This document shows, in pieces, positions 26,151 to 34,314 of a stretch of DNA of 64,000 nucleotides. The translations under genes were made by a program, and so were the position numbers. Source of the DNA: Bacillota bacterium. Its GTDB lineage: Bacteria; Bacillota; Clostridia; Christensenellales; UMGS416. Positions within the stretch are counted from its first letter, which is position 1; each line of letters starts with the position of its first letter. The DNA lies in the NCBI GenBank assembly GCA_023435705.1, contig JAEYRH010000003.1, positions 186,001 to 250,000 on the forward strand, read 5' to 3'. The notes under the pieces are model-generated. The model ran no database searches. It was not told the DNA's origin and saw only the letters and a program-made list of their open reading frames with translations.

Positions 26151-26995
26151 TCGAGATCCCCGAGGCTGCCGTGCTGGCCCGCCAATTGAATGCTGCCGTG
26201 CGGGGCAGGGCAATCCTGTCTGCAGAAGCCAACCACTCCCCCCACCGGTTCGCATGGTATACCGGCGACCCTGCCGGATATGGCGTGATGCTTTCGGGCC
26301 GGCAGATTCTGGGCGCTGTGGGCAGCGGCGGGGCGCTTGAGCTGAAGCTCTCTGGCGGGCTCACGTTGTTTTTCAATGACGGCCCTACGCTTCGCCTGCA
26401 CAAGGCCGGCGCCAAGCTGCCGGACAAACACCAACTGCTGCTGATGCTGGACGACGGCAGTGCGCTCACCGCCTCCATCCAAATGTATGGCGGCGTGACG
26501 GCGTTCCCGGACGACCATGTGGAGAATGTCTATTTGCAAGGTGGCAGGGAGAAGCCCAACCCACTGACAGAAGCGTTTGACCGTGCTTGGTTCGATCGCC
26601 TGCTGGCTGGTGAAGGTGTTGGCAACCTGAGCGCTAAGGCGTTTCTGGCAACCGAGCAGCGGGTCCCAGGCCTGGGCAATGGCGTGCTGCAGGACATACT
26701 CTACAACGCACAAATCCATCCCCGCCGCAAGATGGAAACGCTGAACCCTGATGATCTGGACCGGCTTTATCACAGTGTCAAAAGCACTCTGGCCGAGATG
26801 GACTCGGGTGGTGGCCGTGACACAGAGACGGGCCTTTATGGCTTGCCTGGTGGCTATCAGACGAAGCTCAGCCGTAACACTGTGGGCACTGCTTGCCCCC
26901 GATGCGGTTCCACGATCAAAAAGGAGCCTTATCTGGGCGGCGCCATCTATTGGTGCCCTGGCTGCCAGGCGGAGCCTGCGAAGAAAGGGAAGTGA
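26147..26995 (+). CDS. Fpg/Nei-like protein without the catalytic N-terminal proline
   Basis: A 282-residue member of the formamidopyrimidine-DNA glycosylase / endonuclease VIII superfamily. The middle helix-two-turn-helix (LATEQRVPGLGNGVLQDILYNA) and the C-terminal zinc finger (CPRCG and CPGC, 19 residues apart) are intact. However, the N-terminus reads MIEIPE where active enzymes have MPELPE: the Schiff-base proline is Ile2, while Glu3 is kept. The beta-hairpin lysine is also not evident (GAVGSGGALEL), nor the phosphate-binding Arg of the zinc finger (GGAIYWCPGC). It may bind DNA or act by another mechanism. Coupled to the zinc-ribbon gene. Confidence 0.85.
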   Translation: MIEIPEAAVLARQLNAAVRGRAILSAEANHSPHRFAWYTGDPAGYGVMLSGRQILGAVGSGGALELKLSGGLTLFFNDGPTLRLHKAGAKLPDKHQLLLMLDDGSALTASIQMYGGVTAFPDDHVENVYLQGGREKPNPLTEAFDRAWFDRLLAGEGVGNLSAKAFLATEQRVPGLGNGVLQDILYNAQIHPRRKMETLNPDDLDRLYHSVKSTLAEMDSGGGRDTETGLYGLPGGYQTKLSRNTVGTACPRCGSTIKKEPYLGGAIYWCPGCQAEPAKKGK

Positions 26996-27220
26996 TCCGG
27001 CTCCTCATCCCCATCACCTTGTGAAGCGACCACCTCCCAGCCCCGCTGATAACCCTCATTCTCAACACTGTCTCCCTTGAACAGAACCACTCCCAGCCCT
27101 TCTCCCTCATGGGGGGAGGGTTATATTTGTTATATTGATCGTATTTCCTTCATCATACCTAACCCTATGAGGGTCACGGGGAGAAAAACCGGACAAAATT
27201 CTTCGCATTTCCCAAACTTC

Positions 27221-27249
27221 TTGCAGTCCACTGCCCATACAGGTAAAAT
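27221..27249 (+). promoter_or_regulatory. Promoter of the HD-domain gene
   Basis: A -35 TTGCAG (27221-27226), 17-bp spacer and -10 TAAAAT (27244-27249). The rest of the preceding gap holds a degenerate CTCCCTCATGGGGGGAGGG hairpin of the local repeat type and nothing else recognisable. Confidence 0.6.
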
Positions 27250-27284
27250 GATAGATCAGTGATCCGTTGATGGGAGGAAAGACA

Positions 27285-27980
27285 TTGGTCACACTGGAAG
27301 GCATTAAGCAGAACGAAGTGATCATGGCCTTGATCCGCGAGGCAAACAATGTGTTGGCCGCCATCGGCTACACCGAGCACGGCCAACGGCATGTGGGCTT
27401 TGTGAGCAATACGGCCTCGGCCATTCTGAAAAAACTGGATTACCCTGAGCGCACCGTGGAGTTGGCCGCCATCGCCGGTTGGGTGCACGACGTGGGCAAC
27501 GTGATCAACCGCAAGCATCATGGCATCAATGGCGCCACGCTATTGTTCCCGCTGCTGCGCGAAATGGGCATGGAGATGGCGGAGATCGCGAAGATCCTTT
27601 CTGCAGTCGGCAACCATGAGGAGGAAAACGGCATGCCGGTTTCCGACGTTTCCGCTGCGCTGATCATCGCGGACAAGTCTGACGCCCACCGCACCAGGGT
27701 GCGCAAGGGCAAGTATGACCCGTATGATATTCATGACAGGGTGAACTACTCCATCAAAAAGAATTGGGTGGATGTGGACCCGGTCAAGCGCGTGATCACC
27801 TATGCCATGACGATGGACAATTCCTCCTCAGTGATGGAATTTATGCAGATCTTTCTGCGGCGCATGACAATGTGCGAAAAGGCAGCGGAGTTTCTGGAAT
27901 GCCGGTTCGACCTGGTTGTCAACGGCGTGGTGATCAACAACCAGAGAGCCAATGGCAAGGATGGCCCGGTTGTTAACTAA
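27285..27980 (+). CDS. HD-domain phosphohydrolase
   Basis: A 231-residue protein. The HD motif is in AAIAGWVHDVGNVINRKHHG, with an upstream His (HGQRHVGFVS) and downstream ADKSDAHRTR, matching metal-dependent phosphohydrolases. The substrate is unknown (nucleotides or cyclic dinucleotides are typical). Start: TTG at 27267 and ATG at 27270 precede or overlap the GGGAGG site; the TTG used is 7 bases from it. The M50 protease gene follows closely. Confidence 0.8.
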   Translation: MVTLEGIKQNEVIMALIREANNVLAAIGYTEHGQRHVGFVSNTASAILKKLDYPERTVELAAIAGWVHDVGNVINRKHHGINGATLLFPLLREMGMEMAEIAKILSAVGNHEEENGMPVSDVSAALIIADKSDAHRTRVRKGKYDPYDIHDRVNYSIKKNWVDVDPVKRVITYAMTMDNSSSVMEFMQIFLRRMTMCEKAAEFLECRFDLVVNGVVINNQRANGKDGPVVN

Positions 27981-28015
27981 CAGGCAGATGAGATCGCAAG
28001 CGGGAGCAGATGCAG

Positions 28016-28687
28016 ATGTTTGGTATTATCGAGAGTATCATCAACAATTTCGGGAATTGGATCTTACAACTCCTGTATTGGTTACCGGGGATGTTAATCG
28101 GATTTACAGTCCATGAGTTTTCCCATGCACTGGCGGCTGACCGGCTTGGAGACCCAACACCCCGAATGATGGGCAGGCTTACGCTGAACCCCGTCGCACA
28201 CATCGATCCAGTGGGCTTCATTACATTGATTGTGGCACACTTTGGCTGGGCCAAGCCTGTGATGACAAACCCATCGCGTTACAAGATTAAGCGATATGGA
28301 TTCGCAATCGTTGGATTTGCTGGTCCATTCTCCAATCTTGTACTTGGTATCTTCTTCATGACGATATATTACCTGCTTGCTTTTAATGGCTTGCTCATCG
28401 AAGACGGGCCTATCACGATGATACTCTATTATGCCGCGCTGGTTAATTTCTCCCTGATGGCGTTCAATCTTATTCCGATCCCCCCGCTGGATGGATACAA
28501 TATCTTGAAGGATATTGTGTTAGTGCGGTTTGTTCGGTCGCAGACCCTGTGGTCATTTGAGCGGTATGGTACATTGATCCTGCTGGCATTGATTTTTATA
28601 GGGCCAACATCCTATATCATTTCAGCTGTCACTACATTCTTCTTTAACACCGGATTTCAACTGTTTACGTTGATATTCGGTTATTGA
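28016..28687 (+). CDS. Site-2 protease family (M50) membrane metalloprotease
   Basis: A 223-residue polytopic protein. The zinc motif HEFSH is near residue 34 (GFTVHEFSHALAADRLGD), and a second element NLIPIPPLDGYNIL is in the C-terminal half, as in YwhC-type M50B peptidases. Four or more hydrophobic segments are visible. The family cleaves membrane-embedded substrates such as anti-sigma factors. An ATG 6 bases earlier is too close to the GGGAG site. The codons are clearly more AT-rich than in scpA/scpB just downstream, which could reflect transfer or relaxed bias. Neighbours scpA/scpB follow in many Firmicutes. Confidence 0.87.
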   Translation: MFGIIESIINNFGNWILQLLYWLPGMLIGFTVHEFSHALAADRLGDPTPRMMGRLTLNPVAHIDPVGFITLIVAHFGWAKPVMTNPSRYKIKRYGFAIVGFAGPFSNLVLGIFFMTIYYLLAFNGLLIEDGPITMILYYAALVNFSLMAFNLIPIPPLDGYNILKDIVLVRFVRSQTLWSFERYGTLILLALIFIGPTSYIISAVTTFFFNTGFQLFTLIFGY

Positions 28688-28696
28688 CGAAACGCT

Positions 28697-29446
28697 ATGG
28701 CATATCATGTATCGCTTGCCATGTTCGACGGCCCGCTGGATCTGCTGCTCTACCTGATTTCCAGGGCGCAGGTGGATATCCGCGACATCTTCATTTCAGA
28801 AATTACAGACCAATTCCTGGACTACATGGCCGGGCTGGACGAGCTTGACATGGATCGCGCCAGCGAGTTTTTGGAGATGGCCGCAAGGCTGCTGGAGATC
28901 AAGTCCCGCCGGTTGCTGCCCGGTGAGCCTGAGGCGGAAAAGGATGAGGAAGACCCGGAGCAGCTGCTGATCCGGCAGCTGGAGGAATACAAGCTCATCA
29001 AGGCTGCCAGCGCCTCCTTGCAGGAAAAGGCAAAGCAAGCAGCCAACGTGTATTACCGCCTGCCCATGGAGATTGTGAAGGGCACTGACTTTGACATCAC
29101 AAATGCCGATGCAGCTTTGCTGGGCCGTGCTTTTGCGATGCTGCTGGCCAGGGTGCAGGAGGAAGAGGAAGACAAGCCCGAGCGGCACATTGAGCGGGAG
29201 AGCTTCACGGTGCAGCAGATGATTTTCCGCATCCAGGGCATCCTTGCGGAAAGCCGGGCACCGGTTAGCTTCCGGGCCCTGTTTCTTGAGCGGCCAGGCA
29301 GGGAAGAGGTCATCACGGCGTTCTTCGCACTGTTGGAGCTTTTGAAGCTCAACCGCATTGGTATCCGGCAGGACAGCCTGTATGGCGGGATCACCATTGA
29401 ACCCAGGCAAAAAACCACCGAGGAGGCGGAGCATGGAGAGGAATGA
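28697..29446 (+). CDS. scpA: Segregation and condensation protein A
   Basis: A 249-residue kleisin. The N-terminal MAYHVSLAMFDGPLDLLLYLI and the ESKSRRLLP-like segment (MAARLLEIKSRRLLPGEPE) are diagnostic. ScpA bridges SMC heads and binds ScpB to form the bacterial condensin that organises and separates chromosomes. The ribosome site is weak, so translation may depend on the M50 gene 9 bases upstream. The last 14 bases overlap scpB. Confidence 0.95.
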   Translation: MAYHVSLAMFDGPLDLLLYLISRAQVDIRDIFISEITDQFLDYMAGLDELDMDRASEFLEMAARLLEIKSRRLLPGEPEAEKDEEDPEQLLIRQLEEYKLIKAASASLQEKAKQAANVYYRLPMEIVKGTDFDITNADAALLGRAFAMLLARVQEEEEDKPERHIERESFTVQQMIFRIQGILAESRAPVSFRALFLERPGREEVITAFFALLELLKLNRIGIRQDSLYGGITIEPRQKTTEEAEHGEE

Positions 29447-30008
29447 AATACAGGCGGCCATCGAGGCCATCCTGTTTGCGTCTGGTGGCCCCGTGCCCGC
29501 ATCGGTGCTGGCGGATGCCCTTGGAGTGACTGAGTTGGAGCTCAGGCCGGCGCTGGAGGAATTGATTGACCGGCTGCGGTTTGATCGCCGGGGCATTCAG
29601 ATTGTGCGGGTGGAGGATGGCTTGCAGATGGCCACCAATGCCCTCTACGGTGACTTCGTGCAGGCTGCGCTGGCCCCCCGTCAGAGCAGGCCGCTGTCGC
29701 AGTCGGCACTGGAAACGCTGTCTGTGATCGCCTACCGTCAACCAGTGACTCGCCGCGACATTGAGGAAATCCGCGGTGTAAGCTCCGACTACAGCCTGGA
29801 GGTGCTATTGAAGCGCGGCCTCATCTGCGAGGCAGGCCATGCCGACCGGCTGGGCAGGCCTGTGCAGTTTGCCACCACAGAGGAGTTTTTGCGGTGTTTT
29901 GCGTTGGAATCGTTGGAGCAGCTGCCAAGGCTGGAGCAGCTCAAGCCACCGGATGGCGATCAGGCAGTTGAGCCGGCGGGGGATGAAGACGATTCCGCCA
30001 GTGACTGA
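29433..30008 (+). CDS. scpB: Segregation and condensation protein B
   Basis: A 191-residue protein made of two winged helices, with the family signature SQSALETLSVIAYRQPVTRRDIEEIRG split by the usual linker, and an acidic tail (DEDDSASD). It dimerises and binds the ScpA middle region in the SMC complex. The ATG follows GGAGG inside the scpA end; the longer frame lies within scpA. Confidence 0.95.
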   Translation: MERNEIQAAIEAILFASGGPVPASVLADALGVTELELRPALEELIDRLRFDRRGIQIVRVEDGLQMATNALYGDFVQAALAPRQSRPLSQSALETLSVIAYRQPVTRRDIEEIRGVSSDYSLEVLLKRGLICEAGHADRLGRPVQFATTEEFLRCFALESLEQLPRLEQLKPPDGDQAVEPAGDEDDSASD

Positions 30009-30070
30009 ATTCCTCAAGCATGACTCGCCCTGCCACTTCGTGGCATCCCCTACAGGAGGGAGTAAATTGC

Positions 30071-30640
30071 ATGATCACTGTCCGTCAGGCAATTGATGCG
30101 TTGGAAAACGCACCGGTCATCGCAGCAATCAAATCACAGGAGTGTGCGCAAGCCGCTGCACGGTCGCCTGTTTCTGTGGCCTTTGTGCTTGGCGGCAGCA
30201 TCCTGACCATGGATCGCATTATGGAGGAGCTGACCGGTGCCGGCAAGCTTGTCTTTTTGCACATGGATTTGATAGAGGGCATCGGCCGGGATGAAGCTGG
30301 GCTGATATTCGCTGCGCGGCATTGGCGGCCAACGGGCATCATCTCCACACGGGCGCAACTGGTAAAGGCAGCCCGAGAGCATGGGCTACTGGCTATCCAA
30401 CGGGTTTTTCTGCTGGACTCAGGATCGATCAAGAGCGGAATCCAGCTGATCAGCCAGTGCAGCCCCGACTTTGTGGAGGTCATGCCCGGCGTGATTCCCA
30501 AGGCCATAGGCCAGTTCAAAGCTGCCGGCCGGCCGGTGATCGCCGGAGGGATGGTGACGGAGCGGGCCGAGGTGATTGATGCGCTGGCTGCCGGCGCTCT
30601 GGCGGTGTCTACCAGCAGCCGGGAGTTATGGAATGAGTAG
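30071..30640 (+). CDS. glpP: Glycerol-3-phosphate responsive antiterminator
   Basis: A 189-residue protein of the GlpP family: an alpha/beta barrel with LGGSILTMDRIME, FLHMDLIEGIGRDEAG, the STRAQLVKAAREHGL region and VEVMPGVIPKAI. With glycerol-3-phosphate bound, GlpP acts on the leader of glp mRNA to prevent termination. No glpF, glpK or glpD gene is in the window, so it acts elsewhere. The ATG has AGGAGGG 10 bases upstream. Confidence 0.92.
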   Translation: MITVRQAIDALENAPVIAAIKSQECAQAAARSPVSVAFVLGGSILTMDRIMEELTGAGKLVFLHMDLIEGIGRDEAGLIFAARHWRPTGIISTRAQLVKAAREHGLLAIQRVFLLDSGSIKSGIQLISQCSPDFVEVMPGVIPKAIGQFKAAGRPVIAGGMVTERAEVIDALAAGALAVSTSSRELWNE

Positions 30641-30665
30641 GATAATTTTGGCACAGGAGTGAATT

Positions 30666-30998
30666 ATGGCGCTTGATTTCTCTTCACCATCACCGGAGGG
30701 CTATCTCCAAGGTGCGCCCGGTATCCGCCGGAAAACGCTGGTCTTTGGCCAGAAGGAGCTTCTCTGTGAGTTCCGCCTGGAAGCCGGCAACCCGTTGCCC
30801 CGCCACAGCCACCCGGAGGAGCAGGCCGGTTATCTGGTGAGCGGCCACATCGTGCTTCACTATAACAATGAGGCCCATGACGTTCTGCCTGGGGCAGCCT
30901 GGTGCATCCCCGGCGGCGTTGAGCATTGGGCTGATGTGCTGGAAGACAGCGTGGCCATTGAGGTCTTCGCGCCGGTGCGGCAGGATTATTTGCCATGA
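30666..30998 (+). CDS. Single-domain cupin protein
   Basis: A 110-residue cupin. Motif 1 is PRHSHPEEQAGYLVSG (His-His-Glu metal ligands), and motif 2 is PGGVEHWADVLED. Such proteins may be isomerases, dioxygenases or sensors; nothing here settles which. It follows glpP by 25 bases with its own AGGAG site, so it may be co-transcribed. Confidence 0.82.
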   Translation: MALDFSSPSPEGYLQGAPGIRRKTLVFGQKELLCEFRLEAGNPLPRHSHPEEQAGYLVSGHIVLHYNNEAHDVLPGAAWCIPGGVEHWADVLEDSVAIEVFAPVRQDYLP

Positions 30999-31148
30999 TT
31001 ACTTGAGAGGAATACAACTTGAAACAGGCAATTGAAATTTTGCCGGATACTTTTGGGCTGAGGATCATTTTTCTATTGTTTACTCTTTACTCTGCCGTTA
31101 GGGAAGCCTGTATATTTAAAACTATTATATTGTCAAGGAGGCTTTCCA

Positions 31149-32093
31149 ATGAACGAGTTGGTCAAGATTAAAGACGTATCGTTCCAGTATGACATATCCG
31201 CCCGCACACTCCGCTACTACGAGGATATGGGGCTGATTACCAGTACACGCAGTGATGATTATGCATACCGCCTGTACGATGAAGCCGCTGTCAAGCGGCT
31301 GGAGCAGATTTTGATTCTGCGCAAGCTGAATGTCAGCATCAAGGACATTCGGCGTGTGTTCGACACCTCCGGCTCCGAGGTGGTGCTGGAAGTACTGGGC
31401 AAAAAAGTTGCCGATATTGACAATGAAGTCGCCCTATTGCATGAACTGAAAGAGATTGTGCTGGAGTTTATCAGTCAAATTCAAAAGGCGGATTTCCACA
31501 AGGACAGCGACGTGAAGCTGCTGTATGAAAAGGCAAAAGATATTGAAGCACAGATCGTTAATGTTGACTACAATGGCAATCCATCCAACGTGGAACGTTT
31601 GCTTGAAGTGACCAAAAAACTGGAGAAAAAGGCGGACATACGGATCGTCGAGTTGCCGCCGTGCAGAATGGCGACTTCCGGAGTGAAAAATGGCGACAAC
31701 CATAAGAGATTTGAAAAAATGTGGAGCAGACTTGATAAAAACCGTAAGGATAAGTTCTTCCCGAGGGATTTCATGTGGTATGACGAGGATTCAGGAAAAA
31801 CGGTTTGGTGGTATGCCATTGAGGAATGGGTAACAGAGGCGGATACGGCGGGTTTTGAAATTGTTGATTTTGAGGGTGGCTTGTATGCAACCGTGATCGT
31901 ACCGGACTTTGACTACAGCGAGGCCAAGCGGGCGTATGACAGCTTGACAGCATGGATCGCCGAGCACGATAACTTTGCTCTTGATCAACGTCACGGTCAC
32001 AAAGCGTTGTGGCATGTCACCAGTCCAGACACCCGAAAACTCTTGGGATACAGGCAAGTCGAGTATTTTTTCGCGATTCGCGTCATCAAGTAA
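31149..32093 (+). CDS. MerR-family regulator with a GyrI-like effector-binding domain
   Basis: A 314-residue regulator. Residues 1-75 are a MerR winged helix (FQYDISARTLRYYEDMGLI, RLYDEAAVKRLEQILILRKL), followed by a coiled-coil dimerisation helix (about 80-120). Then comes a GyrI/AraC effector-binding domain (about 155-314) like that of BmrR, which binds hydrophobic cations or drugs. The ATG has AAGGAGG upstream, and the leader is AT-rich (TATATTTAAAACTATTATAT). No transporter is adjacent; the target may be its own promoter or elsewhere. Base composition is more AT-rich than the flanking genes. Confidence 0.87.
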   Translation: MNELVKIKDVSFQYDISARTLRYYEDMGLITSTRSDDYAYRLYDEAAVKRLEQILILRKLNVSIKDIRRVFDTSGSEVVLEVLGKKVADIDNEVALLHELKEIVLEFISQIQKADFHKDSDVKLLYEKAKDIEAQIVNVDYNGNPSNVERLLEVTKKLEKKADIRIVELPPCRMATSGVKNGDNHKRFEKMWSRLDKNRKDKFFPRDFMWYDEDSGKTVWWYAIEEWVTEADTAGFEIVDFEGGLYATVIVPDFDYSEAKRAYDSLTAWIAEHDNFALDQRHGHKALWHVTSPDTRKLLGYRQVEYFFAIRVIK

Positions 32094-32299
32094 CTGTACC
32101 AAATAAGTATAATTCCAAGTAGCCAATTTCCTAATTTCCTGACACGAATGGTGTATAAACATCCGCATCTTGCCGGGCAATCCCCGACCTTGATGCCAAT
32201 GCCGCGCATCCACCCATCCGGTGTATTCATGCTATTTTCCAATTGTGTTTTGTCAGTATGAATGATACCATTATCCAAACCATTGCGGAGGAATCATCT

Positions 32300-32569
32300 G
32301 TGAGAGCGATTATTACCGTAGTCGGCCAAGACATGATGGGCATCATCGCCCGTGTGTCAGCCATTTTGGCCGCCAATAATGTAAACATCCTTGATATCAG
32401 CCAATCGGTGCTGCAGGAGTTTTTCGCGATGGTGATGCTGGTGGATCTGGCCAAGTGCGAAGCACCCTTTGCCGATTTACAAGCCAAACTGGAAGAGGGA
32501 GGCCGCGAGCTTGGCATGACGGTGCGCATCCAGCATGAAGCGGTCTTCCAGGCGATGCACCGGATATAA
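32300..32569 (+). CDS. ACT-domain protein (UPF0237 type)
   Basis: An 89-residue protein consisting of one ACT domain (AIITVVGQDMMGIIARVSAILA, NILDISQSV), exactly the usual length of the UPF0237 family. The GTG used has GGAGGA 7 bases upstream; a longer frame from 32243 lacks one. ACT domains sense amino acids or related ligands. It is paired with the DUF711 gene 28 bases downstream, a pairing also known from other Firmicutes such as streptococci. Confidence 0.9.
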   Translation: MRAIITVVGQDMMGIIARVSAILAANNVNILDISQSVLQEFFAMVMLVDLAKCEAPFADLQAKLEEGGRELGMTVRIQHEAVFQAMHRI

Positions 32570-32597
32570 GGATGCCGCAGAGCGGCAGGGGGAGTTT

Positions 32598-33956
32598 ATG
32601 TTAACCCATACCGAAATATTGCAGACCATCCGCATGATCGAGCAGGAGAACCTGGACATCCGCACGATCACAATGGGGATATCCCTGCGGGACTGCGCCG
32701 ATTCTGATGCCAGGGCCTCGCAGCAGAAGGTTTATGACAAGATCTGCCGCATGGCAAAGGATCTGGTCGCTGTGGGTGAAGCCATCGAAAGAGAATATGG
32801 CATCCCGATTGTGAACAAGCGCATCAGTGTGACGCCGATCGCTTTGGTCGCGGAAAGCTCCCGTGAAAGCGACATGACCCCGTGGGCCCATGCGATGGAC
32901 CGGGCAGCCCGCGAGGTGGGTGTGAATTTCATCGGAGGCTTCAGCGCGCTGGTGCATAAAGGCTATACGGTTGGCGACAGGGCGCTGGTCAACAGCATTC
33001 CGGAGGCGCTTGCCCAAACCGAGCGGGTGTGCGCATCGGTCAATGTGGCCACAATCCGCGCCGGCATCAATATGGACGCCGTGGCTGAAATGGGCCGCGT
33101 GGTGAAGCGATGCGCGGAGCTCACGGCTGACCGGGGCGCAGTGGCTTGCTCAAAGCTTGTGGTGTTTGCCAACGCCGTGGAGGACAACCCCTTCATGGCC
33201 GGTGCGTTCCACGGCGTGGGAGAGCCGGAGTGCGCAATCCATGTGGGTGTGTCCGGCCCCGGTGTGGTCAAGCACGCATTGGAGCAGGTGCGTGGCGAGA
33301 AATTTGACGTTGTGGCCGAGACGATCAAGCGCACGGCCTTCAAGATCACACGAATGGGTCAGTTGGTGGCCGAGGAAGCCTCCAGGCGGCTGGGTGTGGA
33401 GTTTGGAATTGTGGATCTTTCACTTGCCCCCACGCCGGCCATTGGCGACTCGGTGGCCGCGATCCTGGAAGAAATGGGTCTTGAGCGCACCGGGGCCCCC
33501 GGCACCACAGCGGCGCTGGCGATGCTCAACGATGCGGTGAAAAAGGGTGGCGTGATGGCCTCCAGCCATGTGGGCGGGTTGTCCGGCGCGTTCATCCCGG
33601 TGAGTGAGGATGAAGGCATGGTCAATGCCGTTCTGGCCGGTGCGCTCACGTTGGAGAAGCTGGAGGCGATGACCTGTGTGTGCTCGGTGGGGCTGGATAT
33701 GATCGCCATCCCCGGAGACACACCGGCGGAAACCATCGCTGCCATCATCGCCGATGAGGCGGCTATCGGTGTGGTGAACCAAAAAACCACTGCTGTGCGC
33801 ATACTCCCCATCCCTGGCGGCAAGCCCGGCGACATCGTGGAGTATGGCGGGCTGTTTGGCCGGGCGCCGGTGATGCCGGTGAGCCAGTTTTCCAGCAAGG
33901 CATTCATTGACCGCGGGGGAAGGATCCCCGCGCCGCTGCACAGTTTGAAAAACTGA
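32598..33956 (+). CDS. DUF711 / UPF0210 family protein
   Basis: A 452-residue protein with the family features ISLRDCADSD, VNKRISVTPIALVAES, FIGGFSALVHKG, NPFMAGAFHGVGEPE and the glycine-rich GVMASSHVGGLSGAFIPVSED. Its structural resemblance to glycyl-radical-like enzymes has been noted for this family, but the reaction is unknown. The ATG has GGGGGAG upstream. Co-transcribed with the ACT-domain gene, which may sense its ligand. Confidence 0.92.
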   Translation: MLTHTEILQTIRMIEQENLDIRTITMGISLRDCADSDARASQQKVYDKICRMAKDLVAVGEAIEREYGIPIVNKRISVTPIALVAESSRESDMTPWAHAMDRAAREVGVNFIGGFSALVHKGYTVGDRALVNSIPEALAQTERVCASVNVATIRAGINMDAVAEMGRVVKRCAELTADRGAVACSKLVVFANAVEDNPFMAGAFHGVGEPECAIHVGVSGPGVVKHALEQVRGEKFDVVAETIKRTAFKITRMGQLVAEEASRRLGVEFGIVDLSLAPTPAIGDSVAAILEEMGLERTGAPGTTAALAMLNDAVKKGGVMASSHVGGLSGAFIPVSEDEGMVNAVLAGALTLEKLEAMTCVCSVGLDMIAIPGDTPAETIAAIIADEAAIGVVNQKTTAVRILPIPGGKPGDIVEYGGLFGRAPVMPVSQFSSKAFIDRGGRIPAPLHSLKN

Positions 33957-33997
33957 TTGTATCCATTCTCATCTCCACCCCTTGTTGACCCAACTAG

Positions 33998-34038
33998 CCG
34001 CCATTATCAGGATTGTGTCCTGCATGGCGGTTTTCTTG
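33998..34038 (+). terminator. Terminator after the DUF711 gene
   Basis: Arms CCGCCAT (33998-34004) and ATGGCGG (34024-34030), then TTTTCTTG. Confidence 0.75.
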
Positions 34039-34314
34039 TTGTTCAGCCTGAAGCAGCATAGTGGCTCCGCCCGGGATGCTTTATTGTTGTGCAAATACAG
34101 TGCGATAGAATCTGTATCTTAACTACGATTTGTCGAATATTGTCGAATATAGGAAATATTTGTTACAACCAATTGAAATCAGGGTATTAAATTTGCAGTA
34201 GTAATGAATCGCGGCTCCAATGAATGTTTAGGCACCAATACCAGTTTGGCAGTTCTGGCAGTCTTCGGCAGCAATCGAACCCGGCACTACAACCGAAAAG
34301 TGGAGGATGAAACA
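34039..34314. other. Non-coding leader region upstream of the first chemoreceptor
   Basis: No gene is seen. The 10-base unit TGTCGAATAT is repeated exactly in tandem at 34131-34150. The downstream part is AT-rich. No convincing sigma-A or sigma-D promoter could be assigned. Confidence 0.4.
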
